A stretch of DNA of 64,000 nt from SIG603 sp964370115 (GTDB lineage: Bacteria > Bacillota > Clostridia > Oscillospirales > Acutalibacteraceae): NCBI GenBank assembly GCA_964370115.1, contig CAYJIA010000007.1:1-64000 (forward strand). Reading direction: 5' to 3'. The notes below the pieces were generated by a model. The model was not told the DNA's origin. It was given only the letters and a program-made list of their open reading frames with translations, and did not search any database. Each line of letters starts with the position of its first letter. The stretch's first letter is position 1. Both the position numbers and the translations under genes were made by a program. Shown here one piece after another: positions 42,954 to 50,946 of the stretch.

Positions 42954-43790
42954 ATGAAAAAGAAATCTCTTGATATAGCGTCGATTGTTGGTCTTGTGCT
43001 TGCGTTTGGTCTGATTGTTTTCGGTATAATTATGGGTACAGACGAAAACGGAAATGTAGAAATTCAAATGGGAAATATGGCAAGGTTTATTGATGTTAAC
43101 AGTATACTTATTGTTATCGGCGGTACCTTGGCGGCACTTCTTGTTATGTTCCCCTTAGGACAAGTTTTAAAATTTCCAAAACATTTATTGATTATTATTA
43201 TGCCACGTCAGTTTAATCCTGAGGTGTACATAGAAGCTATTGTAGAAGCTGCGAAAAAGGCAAGACTCAGCGGTCTTTTATCACTTGAAGAAGACATAGC
43301 ACAGATGGAAAATGCATTTATGAAGACAAGTATGCAAATGGTTGTTGACTCGGTTGACCCAGAAGATGTTAAAACACAAATGGAGTCTTGGCTTGACGGC
43401 ATAGAGGAAAGACATTTGCAAGACAGCGCTTTTTATGACAAGGGTGCAGCGCTTGCACCAGGCTTTGGTATGATAGGTACACTTATCGGTCTTGTTAACT
43501 TGATGCAACAACTTGACGACCCTGCAAGCGTTGGTCCTGCCATGGCGGTTGCACTTATCACAACTTTCTATGGTTCGGTACTTGCTAATATCATTTTCTT
43601 GCCAATTGCAAATAAATTAAAAGTTAGACACGATGAAGAGTATCTTTGTATGCAAATCATAAGTGTTGGCGTTGAAGCAATACAAGAGGGACAAAACCCA
43701 AATGTAATTCAAGAAAGACTTTTAAATATGCTACCAGAATACAAAAGAGCAAAAGCAAGCAAAAAATCTGGCGATGGCAAATCAGAATAA
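42954..43790 (+). CDS. motA: Flagellar stator protein MotA
   Basis: MotA is the proton or sodium channel subunit that pushes FliG. The 278-residue protein has four membrane segments: one at ~8-28, one at ~45-65 ('SILIVIGGTLAALLVMFPLG'), and a pair at ~160-215 ('APGFGMIGTLIGLVNLMQQLDDPASVGPAMAVALITTFYGSVLANIIFLP'). The large cytoplasmic loop (~70-155) lies between the two pairs. AGGAAAGG is upstream. motB follows after 30 bases. Confidence 0.95.
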   Translation: MKKKSLDIASIVGLVLAFGLIVFGIIMGTDENGNVEIQMGNMARFIDVNSILIVIGGTLAALLVMFPLGQVLKFPKHLLIIIMPRQFNPEVYIEAIVEAAKKARLSGLLSLEEDIAQMENAFMKTSMQMVVDSVDPEDVKTQMESWLDGIEERHLQDSAFYDKGAALAPGFGMIGTLIGLVNLMQQLDDPASVGPAMAVALITTFYGSVLANIIFLPIANKLKVRHDEEYLCMQIISVGVEAIQEGQNPNVIQERLLNMLPEYKRAKASKKSGDGKSE

Positions 43791-43820
43791 TTATTTATAT
43801 CCGAGAAATGGAGTTAGATT

Positions 43821-44750
43821 ATGAAAAAACGAGATGCTGGTGGAGGGGATTCTGGCGGTTGGCTAAATACCTATGCCGACATGGTAACACTGCTTTTGGC
43901 TTTCTTTGCGGTGCTACTTAGTATGTCCACCACAGATGAAAATAAATTTAATGCTTTTATAGAATCTTTTTCGGCACTTCCTCCTGAAGAAATACAAGAA
44001 CTTATTGCAGCGGGATCGACTGGTGAGTCACCAGAGCCGACATCAGAACTTACAGAACTTTATGAATCACTCACAGAGTTTGTAGAGGAAAATGAGCTTC
44101 AAGACGATGTGCGAATTCAAATGATGGGTGATATCATTAGAGTTAACTTTGACAGTGCAGCTTTCTTTTATCCGAATGAATATGAAATTTTACCGGATAG
44201 TATAGCAGTGCTACATTCAATAGGTCAAGCCTTTGTGGAGTTTGAGGAACAAATTAGAATGATAAATATCCTAGGCTTTACCGCAACGGTAGAATCTGAC
44301 ACTGCGACATACTGGATGCTGTCGGCCGAAAGAGCCGCTATAGTTGCAGAGTATTTTGAGTTTGAAAATGGATTTACAAAAGAAAAAATGACTGTAAATG
44401 GTTATGGTAACCTCTATCCCGTGGCGCCAAATGACTCTGAAGAAAACATGAGACTTAACAGAAGAGTTGAGCTTATAGTTATGGGAACTGCCACTGATAC
44501 AGCGGTTGATATTCCACAAATCCTTGAAGACTTCAATCAAGAAGGCGAACCGGGAGAAACAGAAGCTAGTACCGACGCACAGTCTACTGAAAATTTAGAT
44601 GGCGTTGAATCTACAAGTGGAACTGATACCACATCAAACACAGAAACACCAAGTGGTGATACACAAATTGATAGCGAACAAAGCGGGGATGCACAGGCGG
44701 AATCGGGTGATGAAGCCGAACCGCAAGTTGATATTACACCAGCGCAATAA
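43821..44750 (+). CDS. motB: Flagellar stator protein MotB
   Basis: MotB anchors the stator to peptidoglycan. The 309-residue protein has the plug/membrane start 'GGWLNTYADMVTLLLAFFAVLLSMS', with the ion-binding Asp at position 20, then an OmpA-like domain (~90-230, with 'LSAERAAIVAEYF', 'VNGYGNLYPVAPND' and 'NRRVELIVM'). The last ~75 residues are an acidic, Ser/Thr/Gly-rich tail not typical of MotB. GGAG precedes the ATG. A 17-base sequence in the leader is shared with the flbD leader. Confidence 0.95.
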   Translation: MKKRDAGGGDSGGWLNTYADMVTLLLAFFAVLLSMSTTDENKFNAFIESFSALPPEEIQELIAAGSTGESPEPTSELTELYESLTEFVEENELQDDVRIQMMGDIIRVNFDSAAFFYPNEYEILPDSIAVLHSIGQAFVEFEEQIRMINILGFTATVESDTATYWMLSAERAAIVAEYFEFENGFTKEKMTVNGYGNLYPVAPNDSEENMRLNRRVELIVMGTATDTAVDIPQILEDFNQEGEPGETEASTDAQSTENLDGVESTSGTDTTSNTETPSGDTQIDSEQSGDAQAESGDEAEPQVDITPAQ

Positions 44751-44777
44751 AATTTTTTAGTAAAGGAGTGGGGCAGA

Positions 44778-45794
44778 TTGGCAGAAGCATTATCGCAAAG
44801 TCAAATAGATGAACTGTTAAAGGCAGCAAAAGAGAATGCGCATAGCTTTTCGGAAGCTGTTTCAACGGTTAGGATAAAAGAATACGATTTCTCCTCTCCG
44901 AAGAAATTCACAAAAGATCAGCTAAAGTCTTTAAGTGGAATATATGACAGCTTTGGCAGAGTTTTAACCTCTTACTTATCTACAATTTTAAGAGATAGTT
45001 GTTCTTTAAATGTTATAGATGTTGAAGAGTTAAGATTTATAGAATTTAGCAATTCCTTGCCAGACGCGACACTTATTGGACTTGTTTCCTATGAAGCGGT
45101 TGGAAACATGGGCTCACCAAGCACATTGCTCTTAGAGTTTCCGACAAGTTTTGGCTATTTGCTTACAGAGAGAACTTTTGGCGCATCAGGAAAACCGTAT
45201 TTGCCAGATAGAGGTTATACAGAGATAGAGTCTTCGATACTCAATATTATATTTACAAATATTGCTAGATATATGGAAGAAACATGGAGAGCTTTCTTTG
45301 AAATAAAAACAACTCTTGCGGCAATTGAAACAAACGGAAGATTGATACAGTCCTATGAACAGCAAGACATAATAGTAATAACATCAATAGAAGTTGAAGT
45401 AGGTAGCTATACTGGTGTAATTCACTTATGTGTACCAGCAGATAATCTTGACAAAATAATCGATAGTTTTACCAGCAAACATGGCGGAGCTGTGAAGAGT
45501 TTTGTAAAAGATGAGCATGAGGACGAAAAGAAAGAACTAGTCTTTAGCTATTTGAAGGACTCAGAGCTTAGTATGGAAGCTATTCTTGATGATTTTGAAA
45601 TTTCGCTACAGGATGTGGCTTACTTGCAACCCGGAGACGTGATATCACTTGATAAAAAAATAGATAGCACAATAGATATTATTGTTGAGGGGGTTCCGTG
45701 GGGAACTGCTAAAATTGGCGAAAACAATAAAAATAAAGCAATTAAAATTGTCGATGTATTTGATAGTAAGGGAGGGGTAAACTTTGACAGATAA
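44778..45794 (+). CDS. fliM: Flagellar motor switch protein FliM
   Basis: FliM is the C-ring subunit that binds CheY-P. The 338-residue protein starts at TTG 44778 with AAGGAG nine bases upstream. The N-terminal 'LSQSQIDELLKAA' is the CheY-P-binding helix. The middle domain has 'IRDSCSLNVID'-like and 'NMGSPSTLLLEFPTSFGYLLTERTFGASGKPY' segments, and the end is a SpoA-type domain ('LQPGDVISLDKKIDSTIDIIVEGVPWGTAKIG'). It overlaps fliY by 11 bases. FliL, often found just before, is absent. Confidence 0.96.
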   Translation: MAEALSQSQIDELLKAAKENAHSFSEAVSTVRIKEYDFSSPKKFTKDQLKSLSGIYDSFGRVLTSYLSTILRDSCSLNVIDVEELRFIEFSNSLPDATLIGLVSYEAVGNMGSPSTLLLEFPTSFGYLLTERTFGASGKPYLPDRGYTEIESSILNIIFTNIARYMEETWRAFFEIKTTLAAIETNGRLIQSYEQQDIIVITSIEVEVGSYTGVIHLCVPADNLDKIIDSFTSKHGGAVKSFVKDEHEDEKKELVFSYLKDSELSMEAILDDFEISLQDVAYLQPGDVISLDKKIDSTIDIIVEGVPWGTAKIGENNKNKAIKIVDVFDSKGGVNFDR

Positions 45795-47031
45795 TATGAA
45801 CGAGAAATTGCTAGATGATTCAGAGCTTGACATTATCGGAGAAGTTATTAACATTAGTATGGGGGCAGCAGCCACGGCGATTTCCACCATGCTTGACAGG
45901 CAGGTGAAAATCACAACGCCGAAAATTACACAGGAAAAATTTAAAACTGTAGATTGTTCTGACTTAGAGCCGTCACTAATGGTTAAAATTAAGTATGTAG
46001 AGGGTATAGAGGGTGTAAATGTAACACTTTTAAAAAGAAGTGATATACAGCTTATTATTGACGTACTTATGGGTAATGAGATTTCTGAACCAGGCGATGA
46101 AGATGAGTTTGAGTTTGACGAGATGAGCATGAGTGCGGCAAGCGAAATTATGAACCAAATGATGGGTGCTTCGGCAACTACTATGTCTGAAATATTGGAA
46201 AAAACAATTAATATTTCAACTCCAGAGCCAACACTCGTAACGTCAAAATCCGATATAGATGTAAGTATTGCTGAGATTGACCAAGAGGATACCGTTGTGT
46301 CTATTTCATTTAATTTTACAGTTGGAGATATACTAAACACAAGGTTTATTTATTTTCTATCAATTCCACTTGCAAGGTATATTATAGAAACCGTTAATGC
46401 AACTATGGAAGATGAAGACGTAAATGATGTAGAAGAGGTTGTGGCAGCGCCGCAAGTTGAAACTACTCCACCACCAGCAGATGCACAACCACAAGTAGAG
46501 ACTGCACCACCTGTGACTGAAGCACCGCAAGTACCTACTGCGTCGCCACCTGTACAACCACAAGCGGTGGGTCAAGAACCTGTACAGATGCCAATGCAAC
46601 AACCTCAGGCCATGGGATATCCACCAATGCCACAGCAGTATATGCAAATGCCACAACAGCCATATCCTAATATGTATGGGCAAATGCCTGACCCGAATAT
46701 GTACCAACCGGCACTTCAAGCACCTGCGTTCCCAAGTTTTACACCACAGGCGTCACAGATGCCGTCAGGGTCAAATATGGGACTGTTAATGGGAGTGAAG
46801 CTTGATGTATCTGTCGTAATAGGTAGGACTAAGCAAAAAATTAAAGATATAGTGGAATTTGGACAGGGCACGGTTGTTGAACTTGACAGACAAACAGGTT
46901 CTCCAGCAGAGATAATTGTAAACGGTAAACTTTTAGCATATGGCGACGTAATAGTCGTTGGAGATAATTTTGGTGTGAGAATCACTGAAATTGTCGGAAC
47001 AAAAGAACTACTGGACTCACTTGAAAATTAA
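45784..47031 (+). CDS. fliY: Flagellar motor switch phosphatase FliY
   Basis: FliY is the CheC-type CheY-P phosphatase fused to a C-ring SpoA domain. The 415-residue protein has two phosphatase motifs with Glu and Asn: 'DIIGEVINISMGAAATAIS' (residues ~12-35) and 'AASEIMNQMMGASATTMSEIL'. A Pro/Gln/Met-rich low-complexity linker (~220-330) leads to the SpoA domain 'GVKLDVSVVIGRTKQKIKDIVEFGQGTVVELD'. Start TTG 45784 has GGAGG and overlaps fliM. cheY follows. Confidence 0.96.
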   Translation: MTDNMNEKLLDDSELDIIGEVINISMGAAATAISTMLDRQVKITTPKITQEKFKTVDCSDLEPSLMVKIKYVEGIEGVNVTLLKRSDIQLIIDVLMGNEISEPGDEDEFEFDEMSMSAASEIMNQMMGASATTMSEILEKTINISTPEPTLVTSKSDIDVSIAEIDQEDTVVSISFNFTVGDILNTRFIYFLSIPLARYIIETVNATMEDEDVNDVEEVVAAPQVETTPPPADAQPQVETAPPVTEAPQVPTASPPVQPQAVGQEPVQMPMQQPQAMGYPPMPQQYMQMPQQPYPNMYGQMPDPNMYQPALQAPAFPSFTPQASQMPSGSNMGLLMGVKLDVSVVIGRTKQKIKDIVEFGQGTVVELDRQTGSPAEIIVNGKLLAYGDVIVVGDNFGVRITEIVGTKELLDSLEN

Positions 47032-47055
47032 GATTAACTTTAGGAGGAAACTTTA

Positions 47056-47418
47056 ATGTACAAAATTTTATTAGTTGACGATGCAGGTTTTATGAGAAAA
47101 ATGGTTCAAACTCACCTAAGCAAAGCGGGGTATTCAAACTTTGTAGAAGCTGCTGATGGTCTAGAGGCTGTAGCCGCGTTTGAAGAGAATAACCCAGATT
47201 TAGTAATCATGGATATTACCATGCCAAACATGGACGGTATTCAAGCCTTAGGTGCGATTAAAGCTAAACATCCTGCGGCGAAAATTGTTATGTGTTCTGC
47301 AATGGGTCAAGAGGCCATGGTTATGGAAGCTATCAAACTAGGCGCCTTAGACTTTATTGTAAAACCATTTAAACAAGAGAGAATAGTCCAAACTGTCTCC
47401 AAAATTTTACCACTTTAA
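47056..47418 (+). CDS. cheY: Chemotaxis response regulator CheY
   Basis: CheY-P binds FliM and changes motor rotation. This is a single 120-residue receiver domain. The acidic pocket is D8/D9 ('LLVDDAGF'), the phosphorylation site D53 ('VIMDITMPNMDG'), the switch residue S81 ('MCSAMG') and K103 ('IVKPFKQ'). AGGAGG is upstream. Its kinase CheA is encoded at 59942-62002 and its phosphatases FliY and CheC lie nearby. Confidence 0.97.
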   Translation: MYKILLVDDAGFMRKMVQTHLSKAGYSNFVEAADGLEAVAAFEENNPDLVIMDITMPNMDGIQALGAIKAKHPAAKIVMCSAMGQEAMVMEAIKLGALDFIVKPFKQERIVQTVSKILPL

Positions 47419-47436
47419 TTTAAGCGAGGATAAGAC

Positions 47437-47811
47437 ATGTTTGAAGAGATTTTATCTATAGTCTTAATGTTATTGCTTGTAATCGGTGTATTTGTCGCGG
47501 CTTATTTTACTTCAAAATTTGTCGGGGGAAGATACCAAACATCAATGACAAAGGGCAAACAAAGAATTGATATTATTGAGAGAAAGACTATAGGAAAAGA
47601 TCAGTATTTACTTTTAGTGAAAGTCGAGGGTAAGACTTTGCTTTTGGGCGCTACGCCACAAAATGTAAATAAACTCGACGAGCTTGAACTTTTGCCTTTA
47701 GACGAAGGTGAAGATACAGATAGTACACAAACGCTGTCGACGCCGAAATTTAGCGATATTTTTAAAGATATGCTTAAGAAAAATACAGATGGAAACAAGA
47801 AATTAAAGTGA
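47437..47811 (+). CDS. fliO: Flagellar biosynthetic protein FliO
   Basis: FliO is a small bitopic membrane protein that helps assemble the FliP-FliR export gate. The 124-residue protein has one N-terminal membrane span ('ILSIVLMLLLVIGVFVAAYF') and a soluble part with 'IDIIERKTIGKDQYLLLVKVEGKTLLLGATPQNVNKLDEL', the FliO/FliZ pattern. It precedes fliP. Confidence 0.92.
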   Translation: MFEEILSIVLMLLLVIGVFVAAYFTSKFVGGRYQTSMTKGKQRIDIIERKTIGKDQYLLLVKVEGKTLLLGATPQNVNKLDELELLPLDEGEDTDSTQTLSTPKFSDIFKDMLKKNTDGNKKLK

Positions 47812-47836
47812 TGTCAAAAAAGGGAGAATTTATTTA

Positions 47837-48646
47837 ATGGAGAAAGCGAACATATTACTTTTGAACAAAAGTGAAAATAGAAAAAAAGCACTTGTGCGAA
47901 AGTTTTTGTGTATCGCTTTGGTGGTATTTGTGTTATTTGCCTTTGCTCAAAACGCAAGTGCCGCAGAGATAAGTCTTGACTTTGATACAGAGCAAACTGA
48001 AGGCAGTATGGGTGCATTAGAATTATTATTCTTATTTGCATTACTGTCGCTTGCTCCGTCACTTCTAATAATGATGACAAGTTTTACAAGAATTGTAGTT
48101 GTCTTCTCATTTATTAGAACGGCACTGGGGCTTCAGCAGACACCTCCAAATCAGGTAATCATAGGAATTTCGCTATTTTTGTCGCTTTTTATCATGCAAC
48201 CGGTTATTGTAGAGATTAATGATAATGCAATACAACCTTATTTTGCAGGAGAAATGACACAAGAAGAAGCACTTGATAACATGCAAGGCCCAATAAAAGG
48301 CTTTATGTTAAAACAGACTAGAAGCACAGACCTCAATATGTTTTTAAGCCTTTCGGGAAGCGAAGAACAACTTACTGAAGTAAATGTAGATAATCTTATG
48401 GACTTAGGGTTAGAGATTATTATCCCCTCGTTTATAACAAGCGAGCTCAGTCGTGCATTTACAATGGGATTTTTGCTGTTTTTGCCATTTCTCGTAATAG
48501 ACATGATAGTGTCAAGTACTTTGATGTCTATGGGTATGGTTATGCTACCGCCCACAATGATTTCCATGCCGTTTAAAATAATGCTATTTGTAATTGTAGA
48601 CGGTTGGAGATTGCTTATGGAAATGCTTGCAGGAAGTTTTTACTAG
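47837..48646 (+). CDS. fliP: Flagellar export gate protein FliP
   Basis: FliP forms the core of the flagellar export pore. The 269-residue protein has an N-terminal signal peptide (~20-45, ending 'NASA'), then membrane spans with 'LLFLFALLSLAPSLLIMMTSFTRIVVVFSFIRTALGLQQTPPNQVIIGISLFLSLFIM' and the C-terminal 'MSMGMVMLPPTMISMPFKIMLFVIVDGWRLL'. These are the two FliP signatures. A 191-base intergenic region with palindromes separates it from fliQ. Confidence 0.97.
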   Translation: MEKANILLLNKSENRKKALVRKFLCIALVVFVLFAFAQNASAAEISLDFDTEQTEGSMGALELLFLFALLSLAPSLLIMMTSFTRIVVVFSFIRTALGLQQTPPNQVIIGISLFLSLFIMQPVIVEINDNAIQPYFAGEMTQEEALDNMQGPIKGFMLKQTRSTDLNMFLSLSGSEEQLTEVNVDNLMDLGLEIIIPSFITSELSRAFTMGFLLFLPFLVIDMIVSSTLMSMGMVMLPPTMISMPFKIMLFVIVDGWRLLMEMLAGSFY

Positions 48647-48837
48647 ATTTAGGCAAGTGCAAGATGCACTTGTGGCTAAAAACTAATGACTAATAGTGAA
48701 AGGCTTATGAGATTTTTATATAAATGTTAAAGTATCATAAAACAACTTAAAAATAGTCATTCACTATTCACTTTTAGTCTTTAGTCTCACGTGTTTTGTA
48801 CGTGCTTATATTAGATTATTTTAAGGGGTGAACTATT
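48647..48837. repeat. Palindrome-rich insertion between fliP and fliQ
   Basis: 191 bases where fliP and fliQ normally almost touch. It holds CAAGTGCA-AGA-TGCACTTG (48654-48672), the inverted pair AATAGTGAA (48692-48700) / TTCACTATT (48760-48768), a nested TTATGA/TCATAA (48705-48740), and CACGT/ACGTG near 48789-48803. The motif AGTGAA...TTCAC recalls the edges of the structured repeats at 10080 and 15643. No gene is seen. Confidence 0.65.
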
Positions 48838-49101
48838 TTGGAACAAGGAGATGTGCTTGTAATTTTTCGAGAAGCCATTATGTTAATACTTAGACTTGCC
48901 GCTCCTTTGCTAATAGTCAGCATAGGTATTGGTTTACTCGTATCAATATTTCAGGCAGCAACCCAAATTAATGAGCAAACGCTTACTTTTGTGCCGAAAA
49001 TTGTTGCAATTGCGCTAATTTTGATTTTCTTTGGCGCGTGGATGCTAAATAATTTAGTCGATTTTTTTAATACGATAGTAAGTATTATTTTGGAGTTGTA
49101 G
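48838..49101 (+). CDS. fliQ: Flagellar export gate protein FliQ
   Basis: FliQ is a two-span pore subunit of the export gate. The 87-residue protein has 'REAIMLILRLAAPLLIVSIGIGLLVSIFQAATQINEQTLTFVPKIVAIALILIFFGAWMLNNLVDFF', matching the family throughout. It starts at TTG 48838 with AAGGGG upstream. Confidence 0.96.
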   Translation: MEQGDVLVIFREAIMLILRLAAPLLIVSIGIGLLVSIFQAATQINEQTLTFVPKIVAIALILIFFGAWMLNNLVDFFNTIVSIILEL

Positions 49102-49104
49102 CTT

Positions 49105-49875
49105 ATGGGTCTTGATATTGCTATTGAGGGTCTAAGTGCCTATATTTTAGTTTTTTGCAGAGTAGGCGGTATGATATTTTTCAACCCTTTGCTCTCAAGA
49201 AGAAGCTTGCCATCTCAGTTTAGAGTGGCGCTTGTCTTAGGAATTACCTTGCTTTTAACGCCTATGACAATTCATCAGCTCCCACAAAACATGGGTGACT
49301 TCGAATTTGTTTATATGATGCTACTAGAGCTTTTGGTAGGACTTACCTGTGGATTTGTTTTTCAGCTTTTTTATTATCTGCTCTTTACAGCAGGTGATAT
49401 TATAGACATGGGTTTTGGACTTGCCATGGCAAAAGTTTTTAATCCAACAGCAAACATTCAAGTGTCGACCTCGGGTAGTTTTTTTGAAATTATCTTTGTA
49501 CTTTATATTTTTGCAACAAATTGCCACTTGGTTTTTATAAGGCTGATATTTTCATCGTATGATTTGGTCTCAATGGGTGGCGTGACATTTGGAATTGATG
49601 TAATAGGTTTTGTGTTAACACTGTTTTCGTCGGTATTTATGCTTATAATACAACTTGCAATACCGTTTATGGCGGCAACATTTGTGCTTGAAATATCAAT
49701 GGGTGTGCTTATGAAACTTGTTCCGCAGATAAATGTGTTTGTAATACACTTTCAGCTTAAAATATTGGCAGGTATGCTTTTAATGTTCTTATTTGCGTTT
49801 ACCACTTCAAATTTTATGCTTGAGTATATAGACCAAATGTTTAGAACTATTGAAAATTTACTTCGTACGTTTTAA
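49105..49875 (+). CDS. fliR: Flagellar export gate protein FliR
   Basis: FliR is the third pore subunit. The 256-residue protein has about six hydrophobic segments with 'VFCRVGGMIFFNPLLSRRSLPSQFRVALVLGITLLL', 'ELLVGLTCGFVFQLFYYLLFTAGDIIDMGFGLAMAKVFNPTANIQVS' and 'APFMAATFVLEISMGVLMKLVPQINVFVIHFQLKI'-type stretches, characteristic of FliR. GGAG precedes the ATG. It is three bases after fliQ. Confidence 0.96.
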   Translation: MGLDIAIEGLSAYILVFCRVGGMIFFNPLLSRRSLPSQFRVALVLGITLLLTPMTIHQLPQNMGDFEFVYMMLLELLVGLTCGFVFQLFYYLLFTAGDIIDMGFGLAMAKVFNPTANIQVSTSGSFFEIIFVLYIFATNCHLVFIRLIFSSYDLVSMGGVTFGIDVIGFVLTLFSSVFMLIIQLAIPFMAATFVLEISMGVLMKLVPQINVFVIHFQLKILAGMLLMFLFAFTTSNFMLEYIDQMFRTIENLLRTF

Positions 49876-49887
49876 GGGGGGATTACA

Positions 49888-50943
49888 GTGGCCGGTGAGA
49901 AAACTGAAAAGGCGACGCCCAAACGGAAACAGGACGAAAGAAAAAAAGGTAATATTTTTTTAAGCCGTGAAGTCATAACGGTAAGCTCATTGCTCGCTGT
50001 TTTTACAGCCCTTAGGATACTACTTCCTGGGTCGTTAATTACAATTGAAGATTTCATTGCGAAATACATTTCAATTGGAAGTGAGATAGAAACTTTAAAC
50101 GGCGGAGAACTTAACAACATCTTTTTAGATGGACTTGTAGTTTTTGCCATGGTCGCACTACCTATTCTCATTGTTGCAATGCTCATTGGTGTAATTATCA
50201 CCATGGCTCAAACAAGAATGTTGTTTAGTGCAAAAGCCTTTGCCTTTAAGGCAGAGCGAATAAATCCTTTAAAAGGATTTAAAAGGATGATATCCCTGCG
50301 CAGTTTAGTAGAGCTTGTAAAATCTTCGCTTAAAATAACTGTGCTAATATATATTTTTTATACGGTATACAGCTCGAAAATCGAGTATTTACCGAATTTA
50401 ATGAGCATGGATATTGTAGATGCTTTTGCCGTTGCTGGCACTATGATTTTTGACATAGTACTTTTAAGTGGCGGTGTGTTCGTGTTCTTGGGAGCTGCCG
50501 ACTATTTTTATCAGTGGTGGCAGTATGAAAAAAATCTTAAGATGAGCAAACAAGAAATTAAAGATGAATATAAGCAAATGGAGGGCGACCCACAGGTCAA
50601 GGCACATATAAGGTCCTTGCAGCAACAAATGGCAAGGCGCAGAATGATGCAAAACGTGCCAGAGGCTGATGTGGTAATAAGAAACCCTACTCATTTTGCA
50701 GTAGCTATAAAATATGATAAAGAAAAACATGCCGCACCTGTTATTGTGGCAAAAGGCATGGACTCGCTAGCTCTTAAAATTATTGAGATTGCAGAGCAAA
50801 ACGATGTTCACGTCACAGAGAATAGGCCCCTTGCAAGGGCTCTTTATGAAAATGTCGAGCTTGATGCTCCTATACCGTTTGAATATTATCAAGCGATAGC
50901 GGAAATTCTTGCCTTCATCTATAAACTCAAGAAGGAAAAATAA
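49888..50943 (+). CDS. flhB: Flagellar export switch protein FlhB
   Basis: FlhB controls export specificity through autocleavage. The 351-residue protein starts at GTG 49888 (AAGGGGGG upstream) with 'EKTEKATPKRKQDERKKGN', has four membrane spans, and the cleavage motif NPTH in 'VVIRNPTHFAVAIKYDKEKHAAPVIVAKG'. The C-terminal 'ENRPLARALYENVELDAPIPFEYYQAIAEILAFIYKL' is complete. A second, stand-alone copy of the C-terminal domain is encoded at 63574-63864. Confidence 0.97.
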   Translation: MAGEKTEKATPKRKQDERKKGNIFLSREVITVSSLLAVFTALRILLPGSLITIEDFIAKYISIGSEIETLNGGELNNIFLDGLVVFAMVALPILIVAMLIGVIITMAQTRMLFSAKAFAFKAERINPLKGFKRMISLRSLVELVKSSLKITVLIYIFYTVYSSKIEYLPNLMSMDIVDAFAVAGTMIFDIVLLSGGVFVFLGAADYFYQWWQYEKNLKMSKQEIKDEYKQMEGDPQVKAHIRSLQQQMARRRMMQNVPEADVVIRNPTHFAVAIKYDKEKHAAPVIVAKGMDSLALKIIEIAEQNDVHVTENRPLARALYENVELDAPIPFEYYQAIAEILAFIYKLKKEK

Positions 50944-50946
50944 AAA

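Noticed and set aside
45645..46340. 231-residue minus-strand frame opposite fliM/fliY
   Set aside because: Ser/Ile-rich shadow of the acidic FliM/FliY coding sequence with no start signal.
46360..46719. Trp/His/Leu-rich minus-strand frame opposite fliY
   Set aside because: Shadow of the Pro/Gln/Met-rich FliY linker; the odd composition comes from the low-complexity code.
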